Assembly (NCBI RefSeq): GCF_030718205.1
Contig: NZ_JAUZQF010000003.1
Location: 434,001-498,000 of the forward strand
Source: Nonomuraea turcica
GTDB lineage: Bacteria > Actinomycetota > Actinomycetes > Streptosporangiales > Streptosporangiaceae
Length of the DNA: 64,000 nt
Direction of reading: 5' to 3'
This document shows, piece by piece, positions 1 to 8,845 of this stretch. Made by a program: the position numbers and the translations under genes. The number at the start of each line of letters is the position of its first letter. Position 1 is the first letter of the stretch. The notes below the pieces were generated by a model. The model saw only the letters and a program-made list of their open reading frames with translations. It did no database searches and had not been told where the DNA came from.

Positions 1-717
1 AAGAACTGCTCGGACGTGTCGATGATCGTCAGGATGCCGGCCATCGAGAACTTCGGCGAGTACGGCGTCCCCCTCATGGACGCGGCCGGCAAGAAGTTCA
101 CCTACAACGACGCCAAGGGCGCGGAGTTCGTCGAGCGCTTCCGCAAGCTGTACGCCAGCAGGGGCCTGACCCAGGAGTCGCTGAACAACCTCCAGACCAA
201 GGAAGTGGAGGAGTTCAAAGCCGGCCGCCTGGCCTACCTGTCCGGCAGCTCCTACACCCTGAACGACCTGAAGGACACCGCGCCCGACATCTACAAGGAC
301 CTGGGGATCGGGCCGCGGATCAGCACGGCCGCCCCCAACATGTACATCGAGTCGCTCGTCGTGAACGCCGCCGGCGAGAACCAGCCGCTGGCCATGGCCT
401 TCGCCAAGTACGTCACCAACGCCGCCAACCAGCTCGCCTTCGGCAAGAAGGCTGACGTGTTCCCGTCGACGGCCGGGTCGATGGACGACGAGTACTTCAC
501 CAAGGACGATGGCGACCCGGCCACGAAGGTGCGGCTGGCAAGCGCCGCCCAGGTCAAGAAGGCGGTCGTGTGGTGGCCGCCGGCCTTCTCCGGATCGGCC
601 GACGCCGAGACGCTGCGCGAGCAGATCGCCCAGGCGCTGCTCGGCAAGAAGACGGTGCAGCAGGCGCTGGACGAGTCGGTGAAGTACTCCAACGAGCGGC
701 TGGCCGCGCACGGATGA
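1..717 (+). CDS. ABC sugar transporter substrate-binding protein (C-terminal part, cut by window start)
   Basis: The reading frame is open from base 1, so the N-terminus and signal peptide lie outside the window; about 238 residues are visible. Family 1 extracellular binding protein features are present: a region ending in the motif VVNAAGENQPLAMAFAKYVT, typical of the C-terminal helices in which such proteins list residues continuing a run of used positions, and a final EQIAQALLGKKTVQQALDE helix that is typical of the end of these lipoproteins. It would capture an oligosaccharide outside the membrane and deliver it to the two permeases encoded directly downstream. The stop overlaps the next start (ATGA at 714-717), so translation is coupled. 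The glycosidases behind it suggest an N-glycan or beta-mannoside ligand, which is inference. Confidence 0.85.
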   Translation, partial: KNCSDVSMIVRMPAIENFGEYGVPLMDAAGKKFTYNDAKGAEFVERFRKLYASRGLTQESLNNLQTKEVEEFKAGRLAYLSGSSYTLNDLKDTAPDIYKDLGIGPRISTAAPNMYIESLVVNAAGENQPLAMAFAKYVTNAANQLAFGKKADVFPSTAGSMDDEYFTKDDGDPATKVRLASAAQVKKAVVWWPPAFSGSADAETLREQIAQALLGKKTVQQALDESVKYSNERLAAHG

Positions 718-1667
718 CGGTCTCCGCTCAGCACAAGCTCTCCTTGCGGTGGGGCCGGCGCCGGCTCCACCGCGAGGAAACGGCCCTGGCCACGCATCGC
801 TGGCGCCTGACCCCGTGGCTATTCCTGCTGCCGGCGCTGGCCGTCATCGTGCTCCTGATCCTCCTGCCGTTCGTCAACACGCTGCGGCTGGCGTTCACGG
901 ACTCCACCCTGCTGAGGGGCGGGGAGTTCATCGGGTGGGAGAACTTCCGGCGGATGTTCGCCGACGAGCGGTTCGGCACCGCGCTGCTGAACTCCACCCT
1001 CTACACGGTGTGTGTGGTGCCGCTCATGGTCGCGCTGCCGCTCGTGCTGGCCGCGCTGGTGAGCGGCGCCGGCCGGCTGATGGGGTTCTTCCGCACCACG
1101 ATGTACCTGCCGGTGATCATGTCGCCGGTCATCGTCGGGCTGATCTGGACGAACATGCTCGACAAGCGCGGCCTGGTCAACGAGCTGCTCGGCACGCTGA
1201 AAGTGGTCACCGAGCCCGTTGCCTTCCTCACCGACCGCTGGCTGCTGCTGTTCAGCGCGATGTTCGTCACCGTGTGGATGGGCCTGGGCTACTACATGGT
1301 CATCTACCTGGCCGCGCTGGCGAACATCGATCCGAGCCTGTACGACGCGGCGGCCATGGACGGCGCGGGCCCCGTGCGGACCTTCCTCCACGTCACCGTC
1401 CCCGGAGTGCGCTCCACGATGGGGCTCATCGGGGTCCTGTCCTCGGTGGCAGCCTTCCGGGTGTTCGGCGAGATCTACGTCCTCACGAACGGAACCGGGG
1501 GAGTGGGCGGCGGCGACCTCACGATGACCATGCTCATCCAGCGCGAAGGCACCGGCCTTCAGGCGCGTACCGGCTATGCGGGCGCGATCAGCCTGGTCAT
1601 GTTCGTCATCCTCGGCGGGCTGCTCATCGCGCAGCTCGTCCTGCAACGCAAGCAGAGGACGTCCTGA
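714..1667 (+). CDS. ABC sugar transporter permease, MalF type
   Basis: This 317-residue protein is an inner-membrane permease of the carbohydrate-uptake type 1 family. After a basic cytoplasmic N-terminus there are about six hydrophobic segments, starting at PWLFLLPALAVIVLLILLPF. The cytoplasmic EAA loop is seen as YDAAAMDGAGPVRTFLHVTVP, which docks the ATPase. No ATPase gene is present in the operon, as is usual in actinomycetes where a shared MsiK-type ATPase serves many importers. The ATG at 714 overlaps the previous stop by four bases, which decides the start over upstream in-frame codons. The stop overlaps the next ATG. Confidence 0.9.
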   Translation: MTVSAQHKLSLRWGRRRLHREETALATHRWRLTPWLFLLPALAVIVLLILLPFVNTLRLAFTDSTLLRGGEFIGWENFRRMFADERFGTALLNSTLYTVCVVPLMVALPLVLAALVSGAGRLMGFFRTTMYLPVIMSPVIVGLIWTNMLDKRGLVNELLGTLKVVTEPVAFLTDRWLLLFSAMFVTVWMGLGYYMVIYLAALANIDPSLYDAAAMDGAGPVRTFLHVTVPGVRSTMGLIGVLSSVAAFRVFGEIYVLTNGTGGVGGGDLTMTMLIQREGTGLQARTGYAGAISLVMFVILGGLLIAQLVLQRKQRTS

Positions 1668-2515
1668 TGCCCGTCTCCGGTCCGGCCGCACGGACCAGCC
1701 GCCCGGGTCGCGTCGTGCGCTACCTGATCCTGCTCCTGATGGCCGTGCTGCTGGCCGGCCCCCTGGTGTGGCAGATCTCGCTGTCGCTCAAAGGCGCCGG
1801 CGACGATCTCTACGCGCGGCCGCCCGAGCTGATCCCCGGCCATCCCACGCTGGGGAACTTCGCGACGGTGCTCGATCGCATCCCGGTGCCCGACTACCTG
1901 TTCAACTCCCTGATCGTGGCCGCCATGGCCGTCGCGGGCAACGTGGTGGGCGCCACCTGCGCCGGCTACGCGCTGGGCAAGCTGCGCTTCCGCGGCCGGG
2001 GAGTGGCGGCCGGGATCTGCGTCGCGGCCCTGCTGGTCCCGGCCGAGACCGTGCTGATCTCCCAGTTCCTGCTGGTCAGGGCGGCCGGTCTGGCCAACAC
2101 CCTGCTGGGCGTCGTGCTGCCGACGATCGTGGCCGCGCTCAACGTCCTGCTCATGCGCAACGCCTTCCGCAACCTGCCCGCCGAGTTCGAGGAGGCGGCC
2201 GTCGTCGACGGCGCCAACGCCTGGCAGCGGTTCATCCGCGTCTCCGTGCCCCAGGTCAAGGGCGTCATCACCGTCGTGGCCATCTTCGCGTTCGTCGGCT
2301 CGTGGAACGACTTCCTGTGGCCCCTGATCGTGCTGTCCGACGAGGACAACTACACCCTCACCGTCGGGCTCAACCGCCTGCACGGCACCTTCTACGACGA
2401 TCCGCGCCTCATCGCGGCCGGCACGATCATCGCCTTGATTCCCATCGTCGCGTTCTTCGCCATCTTGCAGCGCTACTTCTTCCGCGGGCTCGAAGCGGGA
2501 GGCTTGAAAGGGTGA
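1667..2515 (+). CDS. ABC sugar transporter permease, MalG type
   Basis: This 282-residue second permease of the importer has hydrophobic segments from [20 protein letters not shown] onward and the EAA loop [21 protein letters not shown]. The C-terminus [14 protein letters not shown] is the characteristic end of MalG-type subunits. The start overlaps the MalF stop (TGATG at 1665-1669), so it is coupled. Together with the two upstream genes it forms one importer lacking only its ATPase. The protein is full length for the family. Confidence 0.92.
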   Translation: MPVSGPAARTSRPGRVVRYLILLLMAVLLAGPLVWQISLSLKGAGDDLYARPPELIPGHPTLGNFATVLDRIPVPDYLFNSLIVAAMAVAGNVVGATCAGYALGKLRFRGRGVAAGICVAALLVPAETVLISQFLLVRAAGLANTLLGVVLPTIVAALNVLLMRNAFRNLPAEFEEAAVVDGANAWQRFIRVSVPQVKGVITVVAIFAFVGSWNDFLWPLIVLSDEDNYTLTVGLNRLHGTFYDDPRLIAAGTIIALIPIVAFFAILQRYFFRGLEAGGLKG

Positions 2516-2516
2516 A

Positions 2517-3818
2517 ATGCTGAGATTCGGGGTCAACTACACGCCTTCCCGAGACTGGTTCTACTCCTGGCTGGACCCGGACTGGGCGGTCACCCGGCGC
2601 GACATGAAGGCCCTGGCCGATCTCGGCCTGGACCACGTCCGCGTCCTGCCGCTGTGGCCGCTCCTGCAGCCGAACCGGACGTTGATCCGCCGCCGCGCGC
2701 TCGACGACGTCCGTCACGTCGTGGAGATCGCCGGCGAAGCTGGCCTCGACGCCTGCGTCGACGTGCTGCAGGGACATCTGTCCGGCTTCGACTTCGTGCC
2801 GAGCTGGCTGACGGACTGGCACCGGCGCAGCATGTTCACCGACCCCGACGCCGTCGCCGCGCAGGCCGCCCTGGTCGAGGCGCTCGACGAGCATCTGCAC
2901 GACCTGCCCAACTTCCTCGGCCTGACCCTGGGCAACGAGGTCAACCAGTTCACCTCCGCCCTCCATCCGGCCCCGATGGCGGCCACGGCACAGCAGGTGA
3001 CGGCCTGGCTCCGGGCCCTGCACGGCGAGGGCCCGCGCGAGCGGCGCCATTTCCGGCTCAACGCCGAATACGACGCCGTCTGGTACGCCGACGGTCATCC
3101 CTTCACCCCCGCGCACTCCACCCGGCACGGCCAGATGAGCGTGATCCACTCGTGGATCTTCAACGGCACCGCCCAGGGGTACGGCTCGATGTCGCACGAA
3201 AGCGTCAGCCACGCCGCCTACCTCATCGAGCTGTCGCGCGCCTTCGCCCTCGACCCGGCACGTCCGGTGTGGCTGCAGGAGGTCGGCGCGCCGCTCAACC
3301 ACCTCACCGAGGACCAGGCGCCCGGCTTCTGCGAGGGAACCGTGCGGGCGGCGGCCGACAGCGACGCCCTGTGGGGCATCACCTGGTGGTGCTCGCACGA
3401 CGTGGAACGCAAGCTGGCCGACTTCCCCGACCTGGAGCACAGCCTCGGCCTGATCGCCGCCGACGCCACCGTCAAGCCGATCGGCCGGCGCTTCGCCGAA
3501 CTGGCCGCGGAGCTGCGGCATCGGCCACGCCCCTCCCCGCGGCGGGAGGCCGTCGTCGTCCCGGTCGACTCCGAGGACGTCCCCACGTCCCGGGCGGAGC
3601 TCTCGCCCGGCGGCGGCGTCTTCGAGACCTGGATGCGCCGAGCCCGCGCCGGAGCCCGGCCCGCCCTGGTCACCTCCACGACCGCGGGCGACCCGCCGGC
3701 GCTGCGCGCCCGCGGCATCGAACGGCTCGTGCACGCCGAGCCGACGGGCCGTACCTTCTACAGCTCGGTCGCCGACGCGGAGGTGCTCGAGCGGATGGCC
3801 GCACATGCGGATCGCTGA
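2517..3818 (+). CDS. Glycoside hydrolase, GH5_18-like beta-mannosidase
   Basis: A 433-residue protein with no signal peptide, so it probably acts in the cytoplasm on imported oligosaccharides. It opens with [15 protein letters not shown] and carries [13 protein letters not shown]. The two catalytic glutamates of a clan GH-A barrel are recognisable: E141 in [11 protein letters not shown] (acid/base) and E255 in VWLQEVGAP (nucleophile). The overall pattern matches my memory of the GH5_18 beta-mannosidases that split Man-beta-1,4-GlcNAc from N-glycan cores, as in bifidobacterial loci. A general GH5 or GH113-type mannosidase is the alternative. It begins one base after the MalG stop and overlaps the next gene by 14 bases if that gene starts at 3805. 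Confidence 0.75.
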   Translation: MLRFGVNYTPSRDWFYSWLDPDWAVTRRDMKALADLGLDHVRVLPLWPLLQPNRTLIRRRALDDVRHVVEIAGEAGLDACVDVLQGHLSGFDFVPSWLTDWHRRSMFTDPDAVAAQAALVEALDEHLHDLPNFLGLTLGNEVNQFTSALHPAPMAATAQQVTAWLRALHGEGPRERRHFRLNAEYDAVWYADGHPFTPAHSTRHGQMSVIHSWIFNGTAQGYGSMSHESVSHAAYLIELSRAFALDPARPVWLQEVGAPLNHLTEDQAPGFCEGTVRAAADSDALWGITWWCSHDVERKLADFPDLEHSLGLIAADATVKPIGRRFAELAAELRHRPRPSPRREAVVVPVDSEDVPTSRAELSPGGGVFETWMRRARAGARPALVTSTTAGDPPALRARGIERLVHAEPTGRTFYSSVADAEVLERMAAHADR

Positions 3819-6141
3819 GAAAGGGGACGTGGTAGAGCACCTCCTCGCCGAGCTTTCCCTCCGGGAGAAGGTCGGCCAGCTCAACCAGCGCCTCTACGGC
3901 TGGCAGGCCGTCGAGCGGGCTCCCCGGGGCGGCTTCCGGCTCACCGGCCTCGCCCGTGCCGAGCTCGACCGGTGGGGCGGGCTCGGCGCGCTGTACGGGG
4001 TCTTCCGCGCCGACGCCTGGTCGGGCCGCTCCTGGGCCGACGGCATCCGGCCGGAGGAACGCGTCGAGGTCGCCGCCCTCGTCCAGGACGAGGTGTCGCG
4101 GGCCGGCCGGCACCGCGTCGGCGTGCTGCTGTCGGAAGAGGCCCCGCACGGGCATCAGGCGCTCGGCGGGACGCTGCTGCCCACGAACCTCGCGGTGGCC
4201 GCGGGCTGGGATCCGGCGCTCCTGGCCGAGGCCGCGGCCGCCGTCGCGGCCGAGCTCGCCGCGAGCGGGGTGCACCTGGCCCTGGTGTCCGCGCTCGACC
4301 TGCTGCGAGACCCGCGCTGGGGCCGGGCGGAGGAGTGCTTCGGCGAAGATCCGCTGCTGGCCGCCGAGCTCACCAGGGCGCTGGTGATCGGCATGCAGGG
4401 CGGCGAGCGTGGCGCGGTGGGCCGCGACGGTGTCGCGATCGTGCTCAAGCACCTGGCCGCGCAGGGCGAGGCCGTCGGGGGGCGCAACGGGCAATCCGCC
4501 GTCATCGGCGCCCGCGACCTGCGCGAGCTGCATCTCCCGGCCGTCCGGGCCGCGGTGGAGGCCGGGGCCCTGGGCTTCATGGCGGCCTACAACGACATCG
4601 ACGGGGTGCCGTGCTGTGCCAACCGCGACCTCCTCACCGGCTTCCTGCGGGGCGAATGCGGCTTCGACGGCATCGTCATGGCCGACGGCCTGGCCGTGGA
4701 CCGGCTCACCGCGATGACGGGCGACGCGAGCGCCGCCGCCGTGGCGGCGCTCGAGGCCGGCGTGGATCTGTCCCTCTGGGACGAGTCGTTCACCCTTTTG
4801 GAGCAGGCCGCCGCGGCGGACCCGCGGGTGGCCGAGTTGGTCGACGCCGCCTGCCGCCGGGTGCTCACGCTCAAGCACCGCGTCGGCCTGCTCGCGGACA
4901 GCCCGCACGCCGTCCCCGCGCACGCCGTCCCCGCGCACGGCGGTTCCGCGGCCGTGAGCGGGGCGGGCGAGCGACCCACGCGCGCGCCTCGCGACACGCT
5001 CGCTCTGGCAACCCGCACCGCCGACGGCCTGTCCCGTCGCCTGGCGCGGCAGTCCCTCGTCCTGCTCCACAACGCCGGCGGGCTCCTGCCCCTCGACGCG
5101 CGGACGCTGCGGAAGGTCGTTCTCGCCGGTCCGAACGCCCGCGACATCACCGCCCTGCTGGGGGACTATGTGCCGCCTCTGCCCGCGCAGTCGGCCGCCG
5201 GCCTGGACCTCGCCCTGCGGCAGGCGCTACCCGACGCCGAGGTGACGTGCACGCCCGGAGTGCCCACGGCGGCCGAGCTGAGCGGCTCCGACGTCGTGAT
5301 TCTGGCACTCGGCGGGACGAGTCACCGCACCTACGCGGAGGACTTCGCCGCCAACGGGGCGATCGCCGGCCCGGCGGCCGTCGCGACCTGCGGGGAAGGC
5401 GCCGACCTGGCCGACCTGTCCCTGCCCGGCGGGCAGGACGATCTCGTCGCCGCCGTCCGCGCGCAGGCCGGCTGCCCCGTGGCAGCCGTCGTCATCGCCG
5501 GCCGCCCACACGTGCTCACCAGCGTGCTGGACCACACCGACGCGCTGCTGTGGGCCGGCTACCCCGGTCCACACGGCGGCCACGCAATCGTCGACGCGCT
5601 GCTCGGCGGCTACGAGCCGGTCGGCCGCCTGCCGTTCACCGCACCACGCCATCCGGGCGCCGTGCCCGTCCGCTACAACGACCGGCACCCGGCCTCCGGC
5701 GTCTACCTGGACGCGCCGGACCCGGTGCTCTTTCCCTTCGGCTCCGGCCTGCGCTACCGGCCCGTCCTATTCGACCGACTGGCCGCGGAGGTGCACGCGG
5801 CCACGGTCCGGGTGAGCATCGACGTCGTCAACCCCGCCCGCCCCGAAGCCGAGGGCGCCGAGGTGATCGTGGCGCTGTTCGGGCGCCGCGCCGGAGGCGT
5901 GGTGCTGCCTCGCCTGCGCGAGCTGCTCGCCTTCCGCAGGGTCACCGTCCCGCCGGGCGCCCGCACCACCGTCGTCTGGGACCTGCCCGCCGCGCGCTGC
6001 TTCGCCGAGGGCGCGGGGGACCGGGCCCGCACCGACCTGTACGTCGAGGACCTCCACGAGACCATCCGCCCGCTCAGTCACCCCCAGGCCGGCATCCCCT
6101 CCGGATCGGCCGAGCCCATGACGCACAGTAAGGAGTCGTGA
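3805..6141 (+). CDS. Glycoside hydrolase family 3, beta-glycosidase
   Basis: A 778-residue, two-domain GH3 enzyme without a signal peptide. The N-terminal barrel runs from [12 protein letters not shown] and carries the nucleophile aspartate in [12 protein letters not shown] (D294); the second domain is seen from [19 protein letters not shown] and the C-terminal fibronectin-like domain follows [11 protein letters not shown]. It removes terminal beta-linked sugars such as glucose, xylose or GlcNAc; the substrate cannot be read from sequence, but the GH85 and GH5 neighbours suggest a role on N-glycan or chitobiose-type products. A GTG at 3829 preceded by AAGGGG is an alternative start that would avoid most of the overlap. 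The linker near residue 370 contains a 15-base tandem duplication. Confidence 0.85.
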   Translation: MRIAEKGDVVEHLLAELSLREKVGQLNQRLYGWQAVERAPRGGFRLTGLARAELDRWGGLGALYGVFRADAWSGRSWADGIRPEERVEVAALVQDEVSRAGRHRVGVLLSEEAPHGHQALGGTLLPTNLAVAAGWDPALLAEAAAAVAAELAASGVHLALVSALDLLRDPRWGRAEECFGEDPLLAAELTRALVIGMQGGERGAVGRDGVAIVLKHLAAQGEAVGGRNGQSAVIGARDLRELHLPAVRAAVEAGALGFMAAYNDIDGVPCCANRDLLTGFLRGECGFDGIVMADGLAVDRLTAMTGDASAAAVAALEAGVDLSLWDESFTLLEQAAAADPRVAELVDAACRRVLTLKHRVGLLADSPHAVPAHAVPAHGGSAAVSGAGERPTRAPRDTLALATRTADGLSRRLARQSLVLLHNAGGLLPLDARTLRKVVLAGPNARDITALLGDYVPPLPAQSAAGLDLALRQALPDAEVTCTPGVPTAAELSGSDVVILALGGTSHRTYAEDFAANGAIAGPAAVATCGEGADLADLSLPGGQDDLVAAVRAQAGCPVAAVVIAGRPHVLTSVLDHTDALLWAGYPGPHGGHAIVDALLGGYEPVGRLPFTAPRHPGAVPVRYNDRHPASGVYLDAPDPVLFPFGSGLRYRPVLFDRLAAEVHAATVRVSIDVVNPARPEAEGAEVIVALFGRRAGGVVLPRLRELLAFRRVTVPPGARTTVVWDLPAARCFAEGAGDRARTDLYVEDLHETIRPLSHPQAGIPSGSAEPMTHSKES
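4906..4935 (+). repeat. 15-bp in-frame tandem duplication inside the GH3 gene
   Basis: Two perfect head-to-tail copies of CACGCCGTCCCCGCG lie in the interdomain linker of the GH3 gene and encode HAVPA twice. The length keeps the frame, and the segment sits in a Pro/Ala-rich linker where insertions are tolerated. It is probably a slippage duplication. Confidence 0.9.
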
Positions 6142-8804
6142 TGTCCCGATCACCTCGCACCGGCAGACGGGTGACGACCCGCGCGGGCACCGCCGCCCTG
6201 GCCGCGATGCTCGCCGTCGTGCTCGCCGCCGGCGGCGCCGCGGCCAGCGACACGCTGCCCTGGACGGGAGAAAGCGCGGTCGGCGCCAACCAGCCCTACC
6301 AGCACGGTTACTCCGCCCCTGACCTGCTGCGCTGGAACCCCGCCGACGACGCCCACGCCGCGTTCTTACGCGCCAAGGTGCCGCTCCAGAAACGCAACCC
6401 CGCCAACGCCGCCACGCAGCGCAATCCGGCCCTGCCCGCCGACACCCAGCAGCTGAGCCTGGCCGGCGACTACGGCAACGCCTTCTTCGAAAGCCACCCT
6501 TACACCAACGAGTTCAGCCAGCACCTCTTCAGCTTCTGGCAGTACGCCGACTTCTACGCCTCCTGGCACGGCATGCCCACCGAGGGCGTGCCGGTGAGCT
6601 ACTACGACCCGACCGCCGACTGGCGGGAGAAGTGGTTCGAGTTCGGGATGCTCAATCTGCCCAACCCCGGCTACACCAACGCGGCCCACGCGAACGGGGT
6701 GCGCTCGCTCGGCTGCATCTTCTTCTCCGACCACGACCGCGGCGACCAGGCCTACACCGAACTCCTGGTCCGCGACGGCGGCGGCGGCTTCCCCGTCGCC
6801 GACAAGCTCATCCAGGTCGCCAAGTTCTACGGCTTCGACGGCTATTTCATCAACCAGGAGTCGCGGGTCGCTCCGGCCGACATCCCGGCGTACAAGCAGT
6901 TCCTGCAGGCCATGCGCGAGGGCGGCCTCTACGTGCAGTGGTACGACTCCATTGACGACTCCACCGGCGCGATCTCGTACCAGAACGAGTTCAACGCGGT
7001 CAACGGCCCGTTCGTACGCGACCCGAAGCTCGGCGACGTGTCCGACTCCATCTTCCTCAACTACTGGTGGAACAGGACCAAGCTCACCAACTCCAAGAGC
7101 TACGCCGCGAGCCTCGGCCTGGACTCCCGCAAGAGCGTCTTCGCCGGTGTGGAGGCCGGGAAAGACCAGTTCAACCAGCCCTACAACCTCGAGGACAACC
7201 TCGACGCGAGTGGCGCGCCGATGAACGCCATCGCCACCCTCGGCGCCGACTTCGTCTCCTCCGACTACGCCGGCAAGACCGACGACGCCGCCCAGCGGGA
7301 CGTCTTCGACCGGGAACGCCGCTGGTGGACCGGTTCCTCACAGGGCGCCACCACGCCGGAGGGCACCTGGAAGGGCATCTCCAGGTACATCGCCGAACGC
7401 TCCGTCATCGGCGGCACCACGTTCGCCACCTCCTTCAACACCGGCCATGGCCTGTCCACCTGGACCAAGGGCCGGCTGTCCAACCCGAAGGAGTGGGGCA
7501 ACATCAACCTCCAGGACATCCCGGTGACCTGGCAGTGGTGGATCGACGCGGCAGGGACGCCCCTCAGCGCCGACTACGACTACGGCCCCGCGTACACGCC
7601 GGCGAGCCGGTTCGCGTACCAGAAGATCGGCGCCTACAACGGCGGCAGCTCGCTCGTCCTCAGCGGCACCCTCGACAGCGACAACACCGTGCGTCTCTAC
7701 AAGACGGACCTGAAGATCACCAAGGGTTCGGCCCTTGAGCTGACCTACAACAAGCCCTCGGCGAGCGACGACTCCGAACTCCGGCTCGGCCTCGTCCTGG
7801 CCTCCGACCCGAGCAAAGTGATCCAGCTACCGCTGACCAGGTCGGGCGAGCGCACCACGGGCTGGACGACCCGGTCGGCGGACCTGTCGGCGTACGCCGG
7901 TCAGCGCGTCGCCGCGCTCGGCCTGGTCGTCGCCGCCGGCGCCCAGCCGATCTCCGGCTACCAGGTCAACCTGGGTTCCTTGGTCCTGCGCGACGGCGTC
8001 GATCACACGCCCGCCGCGCCCAGGGACCTGCGGATCACTCAGTTGCTGCCGGAGACCGGTGAGCTGTTCCTGTCGTGGAAGCGTGCCGGCTACGACGAGG
8101 TGCGCCGCTACGACGTCTACCTGGATGACACCTATCTCGGTGGAATCTACGACGACGTCTACTACGTCAAGCGATTCACGGCCACGTCAGGGACGATCAA
8201 GCTGGTGGCGGTCGGCCACGACGGGTCGCAGAGCCCTGCCGCGACCGTGTCGTTCGACCTGGCCACGGCGCCGCGCCAGGTCACCGCGCAGGCCAAGCCG
8301 GACGGCACGCTGACCGCCGCCTGGACCCCGCCGCCGTCCGGCGGTCCCATCACCGTGAAGGTCCGCAGCCTTGACACCGCCCGCCCGTACACCAAGGAAG
8401 TCACGGTGACCGGCACGGGCACGACCCTGACCGGTGTGCCCGTCAACGGCGACGCTTATCTCCTCACGGTGCGGGCGGGAACGGGCACGACCACCGGCGT
8501 ACGCGGAACGTTCGCCGACACCGAGATCAGCCCCTATCCGGCCTCGGCGGTGACGATCAACGGGAACACGTTCACGTTCGCCCGGCCGGCGCTTCCGGAC
8601 TGGCACACCCTGACCATCCTCGAGGACGGCCAGGCGAAGACGTTCGCGACGACCTACAACTCGGGCGCCAAGCCGCACATCATCCGCGGCCGCACCACCC
8701 GGGCCGCCGAAACGGTGACCATGTCCAGCGCCACCAGCAAGGTGGTCGCGGTCCTGGAGGACTACGCCGGCAACAAGGCCACGACCGTGCTCCGAGGCAA
8801 CTGA
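6141..8804 (+). CDS. Secreted GH85 endo-beta-N-acetylglucosaminidase
   Basis: An 887-residue secreted enzyme that cuts the GlcNAc-beta-1,4-GlcNAc core of N-linked glycans. A basic start and hydrophobic stretch (AALAAMLAVVLAAGGAAAS) form a signal peptide. The GH85 signature FDGYFINQES gives N238 and E240, the substrate-assisted catalytic pair. Further GH85 landmarks are HLFSFWQYADFYASWHG and YVQWYDSI. The C-terminal third looks like jelly-roll and fibronectin-like modules (from about residue 620, RITQLLPETGELFLSWKRAG). The ATG overlaps the GH3 stop; AGGAG at 6131-6135 fits this ATG better than the GTG at 6138. Freed glycans would be taken up by the importer at the head of this operon. Confidence 0.93.
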   Translation: MSRSPRTGRRVTTRAGTAALAAMLAVVLAAGGAAASDTLPWTGESAVGANQPYQHGYSAPDLLRWNPADDAHAAFLRAKVPLQKRNPANAATQRNPALPADTQQLSLAGDYGNAFFESHPYTNEFSQHLFSFWQYADFYASWHGMPTEGVPVSYYDPTADWREKWFEFGMLNLPNPGYTNAAHANGVRSLGCIFFSDHDRGDQAYTELLVRDGGGGFPVADKLIQVAKFYGFDGYFINQESRVAPADIPAYKQFLQAMREGGLYVQWYDSIDDSTGAISYQNEFNAVNGPFVRDPKLGDVSDSIFLNYWWNRTKLTNSKSYAASLGLDSRKSVFAGVEAGKDQFNQPYNLEDNLDASGAPMNAIATLGADFVSSDYAGKTDDAAQRDVFDRERRWWTGSSQGATTPEGTWKGISRYIAERSVIGGTTFATSFNTGHGLSTWTKGRLSNPKEWGNINLQDIPVTWQWWIDAAGTPLSADYDYGPAYTPASRFAYQKIGAYNGGSSLVLSGTLDSDNTVRLYKTDLKITKGSALELTYNKPSASDDSELRLGLVLASDPSKVIQLPLTRSGERTTGWTTRSADLSAYAGQRVAALGLVVAAGAQPISGYQVNLGSLVLRDGVDHTPAAPRDLRITQLLPETGELFLSWKRAGYDEVRRYDVYLDDTYLGGIYDDVYYVKRFTATSGTIKLVAVGHDGSQSPAATVSFDLATAPRQVTAQAKPDGTLTAAWTPPPSGGPITVKVRSLDTARPYTKEVTVTGTGTTLTGVPVNGDAYLLTVRAGTGTTTGVRGTFADTEISPYPASAVTINGNTFTFARPALPDWHTLTILEDGQAKTFATTYNSGAKPHIIRGRTTRAAETVTMSSATSKVVAVLEDYAGNKATTVLRGN

Positions 8805-8818
8805 TCGCGAAGGCGCGG

Positions 8819-8845
8819 CTGAACCGCGGGCGCCTCGCGGTTCAG
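8819..8845. terminator. Bidirectional hairpin between convergent genes
   Basis: A perfect 10-bp stem, CTGAACCGCG at 8819-8828 and CGCGGTTCAG at 8836-8845, with a 7-base loop. It lies between the GH85 stop and the end of the converging gene, whose stop codon is inside the right arm. There is no long T run, as is common for actinomycete terminators. Confidence 0.65.
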
